The translations under genes were made by a program, and so were the position numbers. The notes under the pieces are model-generated. The model was not told where the DNA came from. It saw only the letters and a program-made list of their open reading frames with translations, and did no database searches. Shown piece by piece: positions 13,697 to 21,338 of a stretch of 25,574 nucleotides of DNA (its first letter is position 1; each line of letters begins with the position of its first letter). Source of the DNA: JAMWCX01 sp964352425 (GTDB taxonomy: Bacteria; Omnitrophota; Gorgyraeia; 2-01-FULL-45-10); assembly GCA_964352425.1 (NCBI GenBank), contig CAYGRZ010000023.1:1-25574 (forward strand), in the 5' to 3' direction.

Positions 13697-14838
13697 GAGG
13701 CCTGCTCTTTTGACCGCGTTCTTCTTAGTAGTGTCGTTATGATCCTCCCGGCCGACTTGCCGTCGCCCAGCGGATTGGCCCATCTTCTTTTTCTCTTCAT
13801 CATGATGTCTACGCACGCCGAGATCCTGCGCGGATCGGTCCCGGCTATGATGTTACCGCCCACCCGGACGGTCTCGGGACGCTCTGTGTTCATCCTCACG
13901 GTGACGCACGGGACCCTGAGTACACAGCATTCCTCCTGGATGCCGCCGGAGTCCGTAATAACAAGCCTCGCGTTCTCAAGCAGCCATATCTGGTGATGAT
14001 AGCTGACCGGATCGACCACATGTATCCCGCGCTTCGCGCAAATACGGGCGAGAATGGAAGAAAGCCCTATTCTCTTAAGTGTCTTCTTCGTGCGCGGATG
14101 TACCGAATATATGATGGGCAGGCCGTATTTTTTATGGACAAACCCGAGGCCTCTCAGTATGTCCTTCAGGATCTTTTGCAGATCAACGTTCTCCGGCCTG
14201 TGGGCCGTGACAAACATGTAAGCGTTTTTTACGATCCTGACCCCGCACCGCCTTTCGATAAACGACGGTCTTTGGACCATCTTCATGTTCTGCAATAACG
14301 CGTCGACTATGGTATTTCCGACTACGAATATATTTCTCCTGGGAATGCCTTCCCTCATAAGGTTTTCCGCGCTCTCAGGCGTCGGGGCGAAAAGATAATC
14401 CGCCGCGTGATCGGCAAGGATCCTGTTGATCTCCTCAGGCATCCTGCGGTCGAAACTCCTCAGGCCCGCCTCGACATGGGCGACCGGTATGGTAAGCTTG
14501 GCTGCGGCAAGGACGCCGGACAAAACGGTATTCGTATCGCCTTCGACTACCACAACATCCGGCTTCTCTTTCAGGAGGACGCCCTCGATAAAGATCATCA
14601 TCCTGCCCGTCTCTTCGGCGTGCGTGCCGCTCCTGCCGGCACAATTATATTTCGGCTTAGGCAGCCCGAGCTGCCTGAAAAATACTTTGGACATCAGATA
14701 ATCGTAGTGCTGGCCTGTGTTGATGACGAAATAGTCGAGTCTTTTCTTCGCGCAATACCGTATCAAGGGCGCCATCTTGATTATCTCGGGCCTCGTCCCC
14801 AGGACCAGGCATATCCTGATGCGCTTTTTATTCTTCAT
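13693..14838 (-). CDS. wecB: UDP-N-acetylglucosamine 2-epimerase (non-hydrolysing)
   Basis: A 381-residue cytoplasmic enzyme interconverting UDP-GlcNAc and UDP-ManNAc. Family motifs are all present: GTRPEIIKMAPL at the N-terminus, GDTNTVLSG, HVEAGLRSFDRRMPEEINR with the catalytic acids, TAHRPENVD with the conserved His, and DSGGIQEECCVLRVPCVTVR near residue 300. Length matches E. coli WecB (about 376). The ATG at 14838 overlaps the deacetylase stop (ATGA), and the stop overlaps the GH8 start (GTGA). Being second in a synthase operon, it suggests a polymer that contains ManNAc or a derivative, or a need for extra UDP-HexNAc supply (inference). No ManNAc dehydrogenase gene is in the window. Confidence 0.94.
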   Translation of the reverse strand: MKNKKRIRICLVLGTRPEIIKMAPLIRYCAKKRLDYFVINTGQHYDYLMSKVFFRQLGLPKPKYNCAGRSGTHAEETGRMMIFIEGVLLKEKPDVVVVEGDTNTVLSGVLAAAKLTIPVAHVEAGLRSFDRRMPEEINRILADHAADYLFAPTPESAENLMREGIPRRNIFVVGNTIVDALLQNMKMVQRPSFIERRCGVRIVKNAYMFVTAHRPENVDLQKILKDILRGLGFVHKKYGLPIIYSVHPRTKKTLKRIGLSSILARICAKRGIHVVDPVSYHHQIWLLENARLVITDSGGIQEECCVLRVPCVTVRMNTERPETVRVGGNIIAGTDPRRISACVDIMMKRKRRWANPLGDGKSAGRIITTLLRRTRSKEQAS

Positions 14839-16517
14839 GTGCCCTTTTCCGCCGTTTTTATGCCGGTAAATACATAGCCCATTTTTTTAAAAGCGTCTAT
14901 CATCTTCTTCAGGACGGCAAGCCCCTGTATGTTATGCTGCCGCATCCCCGCGATCACATACGGATGGATATAAAAGGACACGCAGCCGTCACGGACCACC
15001 GTGAGCGCTTCCGCCTGTTTTAGTATCCTGTCGAGCTTCGCTTCCGCGGATCGCGCGTCTCTCGAATCCTCATACTCAAAGTTCTCGACCGTCTGGCCGG
15101 GGATTATGAACTGCCCATAGGTATCGCGGTATATCACATACGGGAACGCCTGATTGACCATCTCCGTGACGGGGCCCTTTACCTTCATCCTGTTGGCGGG
15201 TATCCTGCTCGCATCATAAAGAAAATATGTCACATTCTGGATCGTAACGTCGAATTCACCTGCGAATGCCCTGTAATCCGACGCCGAAGCCGTGTAGTGC
15301 GGCGTCTCATACGCGCTGATGACGAGGCCGTTCTTCACAAATTCCTCTTTGCCTTTTTCGACGCGCGCCTTGACGGACGCGGTAGAATCGTCCCTTACCG
15401 GAGAATTGTTATCCGGATCCCAGAACTCGTAGCCGACCGATGTCACCCTCAGTGACGGGTCCCTGGATTCGTCACGCTGGTGAGTTATCCCGTGCATCAC
15501 GATAGAAGCGCCGCCCGCCTGGGCGCCTTTTAAAAGCTTTACTATATCGGGTGAATCGGCCAGGCTCTTCTCTATGGCTCTTTCGCTCGTCACACCGGCA
15601 GGATCCTTAAAAAACGGGATCACGCCGATCGAGAACGGGATCTTCTCAGTTTTAAAAAAATCCGTAAGCACCGTGACATCATCGGCGGGTGTGTTCGGGT
15701 TCACGTCCTCTATTCTTATCAATGCCATGAGCTTCTGTGGGTGATCTGCCCCTAAGATATCATGCAGTATATCCGCTAAAATAAAATAGCTATCGCGCAG
15801 GTCTAAAAACGTAAAAGGTATATCCGCGATAAACCAGATGTTCTTCGCCTGAAGTATGTACGGAGTGGCCTCCTTCGTATCCGGGTTCTCAACGGTGGCC
15901 CACACCTTCGCGATCGACGGATCGGTCACCTTGGCGATCACCATGCTGATATCGGAAATACCCTTCAGCCTCCCCGTGATCGTGCCCCTGTCGAGGACAT
16001 GGCCTTTATAAGAAAAACGGTCAAAGAAATCGGGCGGGTTCTTTACGGCATTTTCTCCGAACTGGGCAGTCCTCGTATAACAAAAACCGTATTTTTTCAG
16101 AAAATCGAACGGGGCGCTGCCCTGGAGCTGATTCAAGTTGTGCTGGAGCCATACTATCGTCTTGTCTGTTCTGTATATGTCTTTGAATAATGCGTCCGGA
16201 ATGTAGGCGTTCTTGATGAAGCCGATATAAAAAATAACGCTGAAATCATCCATCCCGCCCTGCCTGTAGTCGGCAGCCGGTTCGATCGTATATGCGTATT
16301 TGAAATGGCCCAGCAGGTTAGCAAGGACGACCGCATACAATGAGCCGCCGTCGTATGACGCATGTTCGTCATATAATATCAGCGCGCGGTTGGCGGCATA
16401 TGCTTTTCTTACCCTGGCCCTGGATGGAGATACTTTTGTATCGCGGGTAAAATATGCGGCGAGAAGGATGACAAGGACAAATAATAGCAGCTGTGCCGTG
16501 ATATTGTGCCTACGCAC
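14835..16517 (-). CDS. Membrane-anchored DUF2334 polysaccharide deacetylase
   Basis: A 560-residue protein. An N-terminal anchor (8-22) is followed by a Rossmann-like region (43-150, starting RALILYDEHASYDGG), a beta-rich middle, and a DUF2334 NodB-like deacetylase domain from about 262. Metal and catalytic motifs are visible: RIEDVNP (268-274), IPFSIGVIPFF (293-303), MHGITHQRDE (341-350) and GYEFWDP (362-368). The expected role is N-deacetylation of the polymer in the periplasm, as PgaB or PelA do for theirs; the substrate is inferred. It is the first gene of the operon; GTG 16517 has a G-rich Shine-Dalgarno-like stretch 5 nt upstream and a sigma70-like promoter at 16561-16588. A degenerate paralogue is encoded four genes downstream. 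Confidence 0.85.
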   Translation of the reverse strand: MRRHNITAQLLLFVLVILLAAYFTRDTKVSPSRARVRKAYAANRALILYDEHASYDGGSLYAVVLANLLGHFKYAYTIEPAADYRQGGMDDFSVIFYIGFIKNAYIPDALFKDIYRTDKTIVWLQHNLNQLQGSAPFDFLKKYGFCYTRTAQFGENAVKNPPDFFDRFSYKGHVLDRGTITGRLKGISDISMVIAKVTDPSIAKVWATVENPDTKEATPYILQAKNIWFIADIPFTFLDLRDSYFILADILHDILGADHPQKLMALIRIEDVNPNTPADDVTVLTDFFKTEKIPFSIGVIPFFKDPAGVTSERAIEKSLADSPDIVKLLKGAQAGGASIVMHGITHQRDESRDPSLRVTSVGYEFWDPDNNSPVRDDSTASVKARVEKGKEEFVKNGLVISAYETPHYTASASDYRAFAGEFDVTIQNVTYFLYDASRIPANRMKVKGPVTEMVNQAFPYVIYRDTYGQFIIPGQTVENFEYEDSRDARSAEAKLDRILKQAEALTVVRDGCVSFYIHPYVIAGMRQHNIQGLAVLKKMIDAFKKMGYVFTGIKTAEKGT

Positions 16518-16560
16518 TATCGCCCCCCCGTAATCGCTCTATCGTGATATCATGGCGTAA

Positions 16561-16588
16561 AGTATATCATACCACCAGGATTTGTCCA
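16561..16588 (-). promoter_or_regulatory. Sigma70-like promoter of polysaccharide operon
   Basis: On the minus strand TGGACA (16583-16588) and TATACT (16561-16566) are separated by 16 nt, a close match to the -35/-10 consensus. The transcript would begin about 7 nt downstream, giving a leader of roughly 35-40 nt before GTG 16517. The 110-nt gap 16518-16627 is the only sizeable non-coding interval in this part of the strand. Confidence 0.6.
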
Positions 16589-16627
16589 CTCAGGAGAGCC
16601 GCATTCACCGTCTTATACAATTGCGCC

Positions 16628-17125
16628 TTATTTATAGCGTCTCCGCTTGATGTAAAGCACCGTAAAGAACGTGACAAGATAGCATGCCATTCCTACACAC
16701 AGCGCAACGGCAAAGTATCCGACAAGAACAGGCCCGATGATCTTATAGACCGACAGGCTCAGGAGCTGGTCCCACCGGAAATTCTGCAAAAAAACATCCC
16801 ACTGGCTCCGAATATCCTGATACCTGACGCCGGTGAGGGCTGCTCCGGCCTTGACCGCAATTAAAAACACCGGAATGCTGAGCCACGTGTTAGTCAGGAT
16901 GCTTCCCAGGAGTGCCGCGGCACGGTTCACGCGCAGGACAAAGGCAAGAAAAAGTGCTGCAACCGGACCCGTGCCGGGCAGGACGCCGGAAAAGACGCCG
17001 ATGCCAAACCCTGCGGCTATCTTTTGCGGTGTATCGTTTATCCTGAACAGTTTCAGATAGAGCGCCTTGAAAAAGCGCGCTACTTTTTTTGTCGTCCTGG
17101 GCGGCACCACCCGGCCACTGCTCAC
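16628..17125 (-). CDS. DUF2062 membrane protein
   Basis: About 165 residues. A basic N-terminus (PPRTTKKVARFF) is followed by QKIAAGFGIGVFSGVLPGTGPVAALFLAF, the family's typical glycine-rich first helix pair, and two further hydrophobic stretches ending in KRRRY. DUF2062 proteins are inner-membrane proteins of unknown function, often near lipid or LPS genes (family knowledge). I start at GTG 17125, which overlaps the patatin stop by one base (TAGTG); an in-frame ATG at 17179 lies 55 nt inside the patatin gene and would add a non-conserved leader. It is the last gene of the lipid group. Confidence 0.8.
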   Translation of the reverse strand: MSSGRVVPPRTTKKVARFFKALYLKLFRINDTPQKIAAGFGIGVFSGVLPGTGPVAALFLAFVLRVNRAAALLGSILTNTWLSIPVFLIAVKAGAALTGVRYQDIRSQWDVFLQNFRWDQLLSLSVYKIIGPVLVGYFAVALCVGMACYLVTFFTVLYIKRRRYK

Positions 17126-18348
17126 TACTTTGCCGCTTCTTCCCCGCTCGCCTCCATGCCGGGCGGGGCCTTGTGCCATTTATAGCCGCCGGCCGCATCC
17201 TGATACCCCCTGTCGAAGAGCTTCCTCATCGCCGCAGGATCGAACATCTCCTTCGACTCGTCTTTAAAATCGGGGGGGATAAACGCGAGGTTATAATCAT
17301 TGCCCCTCTGTTTCATGAATACGTAGATCCTGTACGCGTCGCCTATGCCCTGCGAATCGATGATCGTATCGAACGACCGCTGCGCCACCGACGCAAGATC
17401 GTCCTTTACCGTCATATATGTCGACGACATGTAGCCGTTGCGTATCACGTACAGCTTCGATTTTATTTTTGACGGGTCTATCCCTAAGCGCTTGGCGGCT
17501 GCCTGCATGCCGTCGAGGAGCTTGTAGGTGGTGAAGACCTGCGTCACGGTCCCGCCGTCGGAATGCATCTCGTCGTACGATCCGCCGTCCGCGTCGACAT
17601 GGAAAATAGACGGCGGAAATACGACGGGTATCGCCGCTGAAGCGAGTATGACCTTATGGAATAGCTCGATGTCACCCCTGCAGGCGATGGCGCCCATATC
17701 CCATACTACGAACCGCTGGGCATCCAGATTTGCGGTACCGACAAAGAGCCTGCGGCCGCTTTTATGCTCGGCTGCGATCTTCGCCAGGAGATCTTCGTCG
17801 ACTTCCCGGGCGATGATTTTGGCCAGCGGCCTGTTGCTGGCGAGAGAATCGCCGAAGAGAACCGAGAGGGGGCCTTTCGGCGTCAGGAAGTCTTTCGTCG
17901 ACATCGTCGTGAAAAGCGTTTCGAGCCGGCCGTCGTACTCCTTACCGAGGAACACGAACGGCGCCATGATCGCTCCGGCGCTCACGCCGGTAACGATCTT
18001 GAATTCCGGCCGGGAGCCTTCATGCGACCATCCCTTCAGCAATCCCGCGCCGTACGCGGCGTTAGCCCCGCCGCCGGAGAGCGCAAGAACGGGATACACC
18101 CGTATCCCGTCGGCACCGGCAGGGAAATCTTCCGCGCTCTCCTGCTTGATCGATTCGAGCAGGTTTTCCTGGAGGGCGGTATGGCGCTCGCCAACCATGA
18201 CGCGCACATCATCCATGCTGCCTACCCGCGCCCTGTCAACCAGGTCCTGCGGCACCGGATGCCGCACCGTCGCGCATCCCGAACACGCGAACAAAACCAA
18301 TAGCGCCGCCGCAAAAAATGCCTGCCTCTTCTTAAACGCGCCTGTCAT
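17125..18348 (-). CDS. Patatin-like phospholipase, lipoprotein
   Basis: About 407 residues. The lipoprotein-type signal (1-21) ends LLVLFACSGC, with Cys22 or Cys25 as candidate lipidation site. The patatin domain shows the oxyanion glycine loop LALSGGGANAAYGAGLL (88-104), the nucleophile elbow GVSAG (121-125, Ser123) and the catalytic DGG (264-266), so the Ser-Asp dyad is complete. The expected activity is acyl-ester hydrolysis of phospholipids at the envelope; the substrate is unknown. I chose ATG 18348, with GGGGGAGG just upstream, over an ATG at 18435 that lies inside plsC. It lies 44 nt after plsC in the same direction, so a synthesising and a degrading lipid enzyme are probably co-transcribed. 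Confidence 0.88.
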   Translation of the reverse strand: MTGAFKKRQAFFAAALLVLFACSGCATVRHPVPQDLVDRARVGSMDDVRVMVGERHTALQENLLESIKQESAEDFPAGADGIRVYPVLALSGGGANAAYGAGLLKGWSHEGSRPEFKIVTGVSAGAIMAPFVFLGKEYDGRLETLFTTMSTKDFLTPKGPLSVLFGDSLASNRPLAKIIAREVDEDLLAKIAAEHKSGRRLFVGTANLDAQRFVVWDMGAIACRGDIELFHKVILASAAIPVVFPPSIFHVDADGGSYDEMHSDGGTVTQVFTTYKLLDGMQAAAKRLGIDPSKIKSKLYVIRNGYMSSTYMTVKDDLASVAQRSFDTIIDSQGIGDAYRIYVFMKQRGNDYNLAFIPPDFKDESKEMFDPAAMRKLFDRGYQDAAGGYKWHKAPPGMEASGEEAAK

Positions 18349-18392
18349 ACTGCCTCCCCCTTGTCTTTTATTTCCGCGCCGGCATGCACCCA

Positions 18393-19118
18393 TCATGCAG
18401 CCGCGGCAACGGCTTCTAATTTTCCGCGCACGCAATCCCTCAGCGCCGCGTAATCGGCGATCTTTAAACTCGACGTATCGACCGGCGGCAGCACGACGAG
18501 GCGGCCGGATACTTTTGTCTTAAAGATAAAGCCTTTTTTGGGGATCGCTTCCCTCGTGCCGCCAATATATACCGGGAGTATGGGCTTGCCTTCTTTTATC
18601 GCGATCTTAAACGCCCCGTTCTTGAATTCGCCCATCTCGTCCTTATCGCTGCGTGTCCCCTCCGGAAAAAATAACATGGACGTGCCCTTCCTCAGCCACT
18701 CGGCCGCCTTCCGATAGACCACCTTGATGCTGCCCAGGTCTTCCCTGGAGACGAGGACATGGTCATTGACCCAGAGGAGGCCCCCGATGAACGGCACCTT
18801 CAGAAGCTCGCGCTTGGCCACCCACTTAAAATACATGTGCGTCTGGTAGATAATGACGATATCGGCGAGGCTCTGGTGGTTGGCCACCATCACGTATGTC
18901 TTGCTGTGGTCGATATTTTCCAGGCCCTCGACCTTGAGTTTCCAGAACGGGTTTAATGCTATCAGCGTGTCCGACCACCAGTACAGCTGCGCGTGGACGA
19001 GCTTCGCCCGGTTGGCGATCGGGAAAGGCGCTATCTTGATGAAGAGGCTTGCAAAGAATGTGGCCGCGGTGATGGCAGCGCCCACGATCCATATGAAACA
19101 TGACGTCAAAAATTGCAT
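18393..19118 (-). CDS. plsC: 1-acyl-sn-glycerol-3-phosphate acyltransferase
   Basis: A 241-residue PlsC-type acyltransferase that converts lysophosphatidic acid to phosphatidic acid at the inner membrane. The N-terminal membrane helix spans about 5-30. Motif I is NHQSLAD (80-86, His81 and Asp86), motif III is FPEGTRS (151-157), and motif IV is around ILPVYIGGTRE. The length is normal for the family. Start ATG 19118 follows GGAAGG at good spacing, 16 nt after the preceding gene. The third-from-last gene of the envelope-lipid group, it shares a promoter at 19684-19711. Confidence 0.93.
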   Translation of the reverse strand: MQFLTSCFIWIVGAAITAATFFASLFIKIAPFPIANRAKLVHAQLYWWSDTLIALNPFWKLKVEGLENIDHSKTYVMVANHQSLADIVIIYQTHMYFKWVAKRELLKVPFIGGLLWVNDHVLVSREDLGSIKVVYRKAAEWLRKGTSMLFFPEGTRSDKDEMGEFKNGAFKIAIKEGKPILPVYIGGTREAIPKKGFIFKTKVSGRLVVLPPVDTSSLKIADYAALRDCVRGKLEAVAAAA

Positions 19119-19134
19119 ATCGCCTTCCTATCCC

Positions 19135-19629
19135 TCACCGGCCAAAGAACATGATGCGCAGCTTATCCCTGCCGACGCCTTTGACGAGCTCCTGGAAGAC
19201 CACGAAAACCAGGAGCAGGATCAGGTACCAGACCTGGATCGTCCAGAAACGCGCCCACCACATCTCTTTCAGGAAATGCCGCGAGGCAACGACGATATCC
19301 TGATGTTTCCTGACCAGCGGCACCAGATGCTCGATCAGCCTGAACAGGAAACTGATGATAAAGTAGATGGAGGTCCTCCAGAGCGTGTTGTATACGAGCG
19401 GCTTTTTTGAGAATATATTGAGGACCGGAAGGTGGTCGGCTATGATCATTATCTTGCCGATGATGAGCGCCCAGATGATGGTGGACAGGAGAGGCGTGCA
19501 CGGTATCCCCACATGCGTAAACATCTGCCCGAAGGTGAGGCGGATAACGTTGAAGGCGATAAAAAAGTAGATGACCGCGGGCAGTACGCGGAGCGCCTCT
19601 TCCTTGATCAGCTTGAATATGCGGGGCAT
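19135..19629 (-). CDS. Uncharacterised inner-membrane protein
   Basis: A 164-residue protein I do not recognise. Four hydrophobic stretches are visible, near residues 15-33 (VLPAVIYFFIAFNVIRL), 45-65, 84-103 and 133-152 (WTIQVWYLILLLVFVVFQEL), joined by short loops, with no cysteine pairs or enzyme motif. The ATG at 19629 is preceded by GGAGACGAGAG, and a strong promoter lies about 55 nt upstream. It is the first gene of the group leading to plsC, patatin and DUF2062, so a membrane-lipid role is plausible but unproven. Confidence 0.72.
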   Translation of the reverse strand: MPRIFKLIKEEALRVLPAVIYFFIAFNVIRLTFGQMFTHVGIPCTPLLSTIIWALIIGKIMIIADHLPVLNIFSKKPLVYNTLWRTSIYFIISFLFRLIEHLVPLVRKHQDIVVASRHFLKEMWWARFWTIQVWYLILLLVFVVFQELVKGVGRDKLRIMFFGR

Positions 19630-19683
19630 TCTCTCGTCTCCGGGCTGCGGTACGGGGAAACTGCGTTACCATGCCTCAGCGCT

Positions 19684-19711
19684 ATTATATCAACAGGGCG
19701 CATTATTGCAA
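19684..19711 (-). promoter_or_regulatory. Sigma70-like promoter of lipid gene group
   Basis: On the minus strand TTGCAA (19706-19711) and a perfect TATAAT (19684-19689) are spaced by 16 nt. The predicted start of transcription is near 19677, giving a leader of about 48 nt to ATG 19629. Confidence 0.7.
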
Positions 19712-19734
19712 CCTATTTGGAGGCGCACAATCGG

Positions 19735-21174
19735 TTACGCGTTCTTTACAAAGATGCGTTTCAGGGAGTCGCCGAGCCGCTTTTTTTTCATCTCTCTGGC
19801 CAGCACGCTGGCGAGCAGGCGCGGGCCTGCCACTACAAATATAACAATCTCTTTAAAAGTAAAAAATTTCACCACCATGAATTTATTCAGTATTTTCAAG
19901 ATCTGGGTCGGCGTATAAAACGAGAACTTGATCTGTCTGCCGATTTTTTTTAAGGCAGCGTGGCTGTACGTATCGGAATAGAGCTCCCCCCTGTCGGTGA
20001 CGTGATACCCGGGGGTATTTTCCGCGACCTTCCTGAGCGGCGAAAATTTCTCGATCCGCAATTTCTGGAACGTGATGGAGTCGAGACTGATCTCTTTGGC
20101 GAATTTCGATATATACAGCATCTCTTCCCTGGTCTCACCGATGTTGCCGTAAATAAAGTAACCGTGATAGTAGATGGGATATTTTTTCAGGACGGCAAAG
20201 CATCTTCTTATTTCGGCCGAATCAAAACCTTTGTTGAGTTCGGCCAGTATATGGTCGTGCGGGGATTCTATGCCCATAAAGAGTATTTTGAACCCCGCCC
20301 TGACCATTTTATCCAGAAGCCTGGGGTGTTTGGCTATTTCGATGCGCGCCTGCGCTATGAAGCGCTTTTTTATTTTACGCTCCAGTATCAGGTCGCAGAT
20401 CGCTTCCGATCTTTTTATGTCTACGAAAAAATTGTCATCGCTGAAAAGTATGGTGTTGGCGCGGATCCCCTCTATCTCTTTGATAACGGAGCCGACGCTG
20501 CGCGCCGAGTACGTCCTCTTCTGGCCCAGCAGATTCAAGCTGAAGGTGCAGAACTTGCAGTTGAAGGGGCAGCCTCTCGCGCTTAGGACCGAGTCAAATG
20601 TCAGGTCCGCGACGCTGATGCCGTTTACCCTCAGGTAATATTTATTGCGCCTTAAGGCCCGGTCCGGCGCGCCTATGCTGTCCGCGTCGGGTAACGGCCT
20701 GTGTGCGTTGTGGACGATGCCGCTGGCGGCCCTGTACGAGATGCCCAGGATATTTTCAAGCGGGACGCCTTTCAGGATCTCCCGTATCGTCTCTTCTCCC
20801 TCGCCCCTGGCAATAACGCGTATCTTCGGACAGGCCCGGAAAAGCTCTACAACCTCTTCCGTGGCCTTGTACCCGCCTACGACTAAAGGTATGTTGTCCG
20901 GCATCAGGTTCAAGAGGCCGCAGATCTCTGTATACTGGCGGTCCCACCCGACGTTCACGCATATGATGTCGATCTGGCTGCGGATAAAATCCATCAGCGC
21001 AGCAGGATCGCACAGGTCTGTTTCGTATCGCAGGTCGAGCAGCGTCAGCGTATCCACAAAGCCTTTGGCGCTCGTGGCCACATATTCAAGGCCGACGGGC
21101 GGGAAGATACCCATGACGCTCGTCGAGGTGCTTTCGATATAGGGATTCAGGAATAAGGCGTGCTTGTATTTCAT
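19735..21174 (-). CDS. Radical SAM protein with B12-binding-like N-terminal domain
   Basis: A 479-residue protein. Residues 1-140 form a B12-binding-like Rossmann domain (VGLEYVATSAKG, IDIICVNVGW, IPLVVGGYKATEEV, IARGEGEETI), but the DxHxxG cobalamin lower-ligand motif is not visible. The radical SAM core starts at about 190 with the cluster motif CPFNCKFC (Cys202, Cys206, Cys209; CX3CX2C), then ILFSDDNFFVD and FMGIESPHDHIL, typical of the Elp3/MiaB-like SPASM-free group. Such proteins modify lipids, hopanoids or cofactors; the substrate cannot be read from the sequence. ATG 21174 has AAAGGA upstream. It stands alone between two promoters. Confidence 0.87.
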   Translation of the reverse strand: MKYKHALFLNPYIESTSTSVMGIFPPVGLEYVATSAKGFVDTLTLLDLRYETDLCDPAALMDFIRSQIDIICVNVGWDRQYTEICGLLNLMPDNIPLVVGGYKATEEVVELFRACPKIRVIARGEGEETIREILKGVPLENILGISYRAASGIVHNAHRPLPDADSIGAPDRALRRNKYYLRVNGISVADLTFDSVLSARGCPFNCKFCTFSLNLLGQKRTYSARSVGSVIKEIEGIRANTILFSDDNFFVDIKRSEAICDLILERKIKKRFIAQARIEIAKHPRLLDKMVRAGFKILFMGIESPHDHILAELNKGFDSAEIRRCFAVLKKYPIYYHGYFIYGNIGETREEMLYISKFAKEISLDSITFQKLRIEKFSPLRKVAENTPGYHVTDRGELYSDTYSHAALKKIGRQIKFSFYTPTQILKILNKFMVVKFFTFKEIVIFVVAGPRLLASVLAREMKKKRLGDSLKRIFVKNA

Positions 21175-21259
21175 GTGCCGTCCTTTTACCGGATCAAAAA
21201 AAATGACGAAGAAGCGGGGATCAAAATGAGCTCAAATCTCCAGCTCTCCGTCGCTAAAT

Positions 21260-21288
21260 AGGTTACAACATTACCACTGCTTTGTCAA
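21260..21288 (-). promoter_or_regulatory. Candidate promoter of radical SAM gene
   Basis: On the minus strand a perfect TTGACA (21283-21288) is followed after 17 nt by TAACCT (21260-21265), a weak -10. The leader to ATG 21174 would be about 80 nt. The -35 is convincing, the -10 less so. Confidence 0.4.
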
Positions 21289-21295
21289 GCGTATG

Positions 21296-21329
21296 AAAAT
21301 GCGGCAAAGCGCCCTGCGGGAAAGCCGCA
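21296..21329 (-). terminator. Possible intrinsic terminator after ABC-F gene
   Basis: On the minus strand TGCGGC (21324-21329) pairs with GCCGCA (21300-21305), followed by TTTT (21296-21299), starting 10 nt after the ABC-F stop. The stem is short and the loop long, so this is tentative. Confidence 0.35.
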
Positions 21330-21338
21330 CAGCCGCGT

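Noticed and set aside
17528..18523. Long + strand open frame of 331 codons
   Set aside because: Antisense to the patatin and plsC genes, which have complete catalytic motifs; the composition is Ser/Arg/Pro-rich and there is no ribosome-binding site.
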